A stretch of 6,536 nucleotides of DNA from JBCBUE01 sp039818285 (lineage in GTDB: Bacteria; Planctomycetota; Phycisphaerae; Phycisphaerales; Phycisphaeraceae), in contig JBCBUE010000112.1 in NCBI GenBank assembly GCA_039818285.1, positions 1 to 6,536 on the forward strand. The letters are read 5' to 3'. Positions 6,084-6,536 of this stretch are shown here, piece after piece. Positions within the stretch are counted from its first letter, which is position 1; each line of letters opens with the position of its first letter. A program made the translations under genes and the position numbers. A model generated the notes under the pieces. That model searched no databases. It was not told the origin of the DNA and saw only the letters and a list, made by a program, of their open reading frames with translations.

Positions 6084-6536
6084 TCACTGAACTAGGGTGG
6101 ACGACCCTCGAATCAAGAGATCGGACTCCAACGTGACGACTTGAGACGGGCGTCCTTGCAGTCCGCGTAGGGCTTGGTCGCACAACGCCTCAGCAATCAC
6201 AGCCACCGGCTCAGCGATTACCGTCAGGCCGGGACGCTGCCACGCCGTGTCGATCAGGTCGTCCGAGCCGACGACCGCAAGGTCGTGCCCGATGCAACGA
6301 CCGGCGTCTTGGGCCGCGGAAAACACCGCCCCGCAGACCACGGCGTGGTGGATCAGCAACGCATCGATCTGCGGGTGTCGCTCGAGCAGCGACCGCGTCG
6401 CCTCGTACCACGCCTGCAGCGGCTCGTCTTCGTTCACGCCCACCATCCACTCGCGGCGGCAGTCAAGGCCCGCCGCCTGGGGTGCTTCATGCAGGAGCCC
6501 GGGGGTGTCGTAGCGACTTCCGTTTTGAATATGCGT
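6084..6536 (-). CDS. LacI/GalR-family transcriptional regulator, C-terminal part (5' end beyond window)
   Basis: The open frame runs from the right edge to a TGA at 6084-6086, giving the last 150 residues of a longer protein; no start is assigned because the frame is open through the edge. The segment matches the second lobe of the periplasmic-binding-protein-like effector domain of LacI/GalR regulators. It begins with SRYDTPG, then has a YEATRSLLERHPQIDALLIH helix-strand, and the hallmark DLAVVGSDDLIDTAWQRPGLTVI (visible residues 85-107), which corresponds to the family's D-[IL]-A-V-V-G-x-D-D segment. It ends with LLIRGSST, the usual C-terminal strand. The N-terminal helix-turn-helix and hinge, and the first lobe, would be outside the window. 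Proteins of this type usually bind a sugar and repress nearby catabolic genes; the probable targets are the genes just downstream. The effector cannot be inferred. A free sugar-binding protein is less likely, as no export signal can be examined. Confidence 0.85.
   Translation of the reverse strand, partial: THIQNGSRYDTPGLLHEAPQAAGLDCRREWMVGVNEDEPLQAWYEATRSLLERHPQIDALLIHHAVVCGAVFSAAQDAGRCIGHDLAVVGSDDLIDTAWQRPGLTVIAEPVAVIAEALCDQALRGLQGRPSQVVTLESDLLIRGSSTLVQ

Noticed and set aside
6094..6108. AGGGT/ACCCT 5-bp inverted repeat near the end of the LacI-type gene as its terminator
   Set aside because: It lies within the coding region, is short, and the T-rich stretch is well separated from it.
1..6536. 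CRISPR arrays, tRNA or rRNA genes, insertion sequences and attachment sites
   Set aside because: No regularly spaced repeats, cloverleaf, rRNA-like segments, transposase motifs or terminal inverted repeats were recognised on either strand.

Overview
The window reads as part of a high-GC genome of the Planctomycetota, most likely a Phycisphaerae-like marine or particle-associated bacterium. That assignment is inferred from gene content: several secreted sulfatases, a prepilin-like protein with a C-terminal H-x-DG signature, and a PEP-CTERM exported protein, all beside a LacI-family regulator. No marker gene such as rRNA is present to prove it.

All six genes lie on the minus strand, so the locus is transcribed from high to low coordinates. 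In that order they are: (1) the C-terminal part of a LacI/GalR-type regulator, whose 5' end lies beyond the right edge (6084-6536); (2) a 94-bp spacer with a perfect 14-bp palindrome, a candidate operator; (3) a prepilin-type, DUF1559-like protein (5123-5989); (4) a Tat-exported sulfatase with a CGPNR active-site motif (3550-5076); (5) a small, acidic, lysine-free PEP-CTERM protein with a strong ribosome binding site (2745-3476); (6) a hairpin resembling an intrinsic terminator (2683-2720); (7) a second Tat-exported sulfatase with CTPYR (1140-2660); and (8) a Sec-type sulfatase with CGPSR, 23 bp downstream and cut by the left edge (1-1116). There is no gene-free stretch over 300 bp. No tRNA, rRNA, CRISPR array, transposase or integrase was found.

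The simplest reading is a regulated locus for desulfating a sulfated polysaccharide. Three formylglycine-dependent sulfatases from two structural groups would remove different sulfate esters outside the cytoplasm. The prepilin-like and PEP-CTERM proteins would be surface or envelope partners, and the LacI-type protein would sense a released sugar. No glycoside hydrolase, polysaccharide lyase, transporter, formylglycine-generating enzyme or exosortase is visible, so the substrate cannot be named and the processing machinery must be encoded elsewhere.

The points most worth following up are the co-localisation of pilin-like, PEP-CTERM and sulfatase genes under a LacI-type regulator, the palindrome, the hairpin inside the gene run, the variant sulfatase active-site motifs, and the split between Tat and Sec export.
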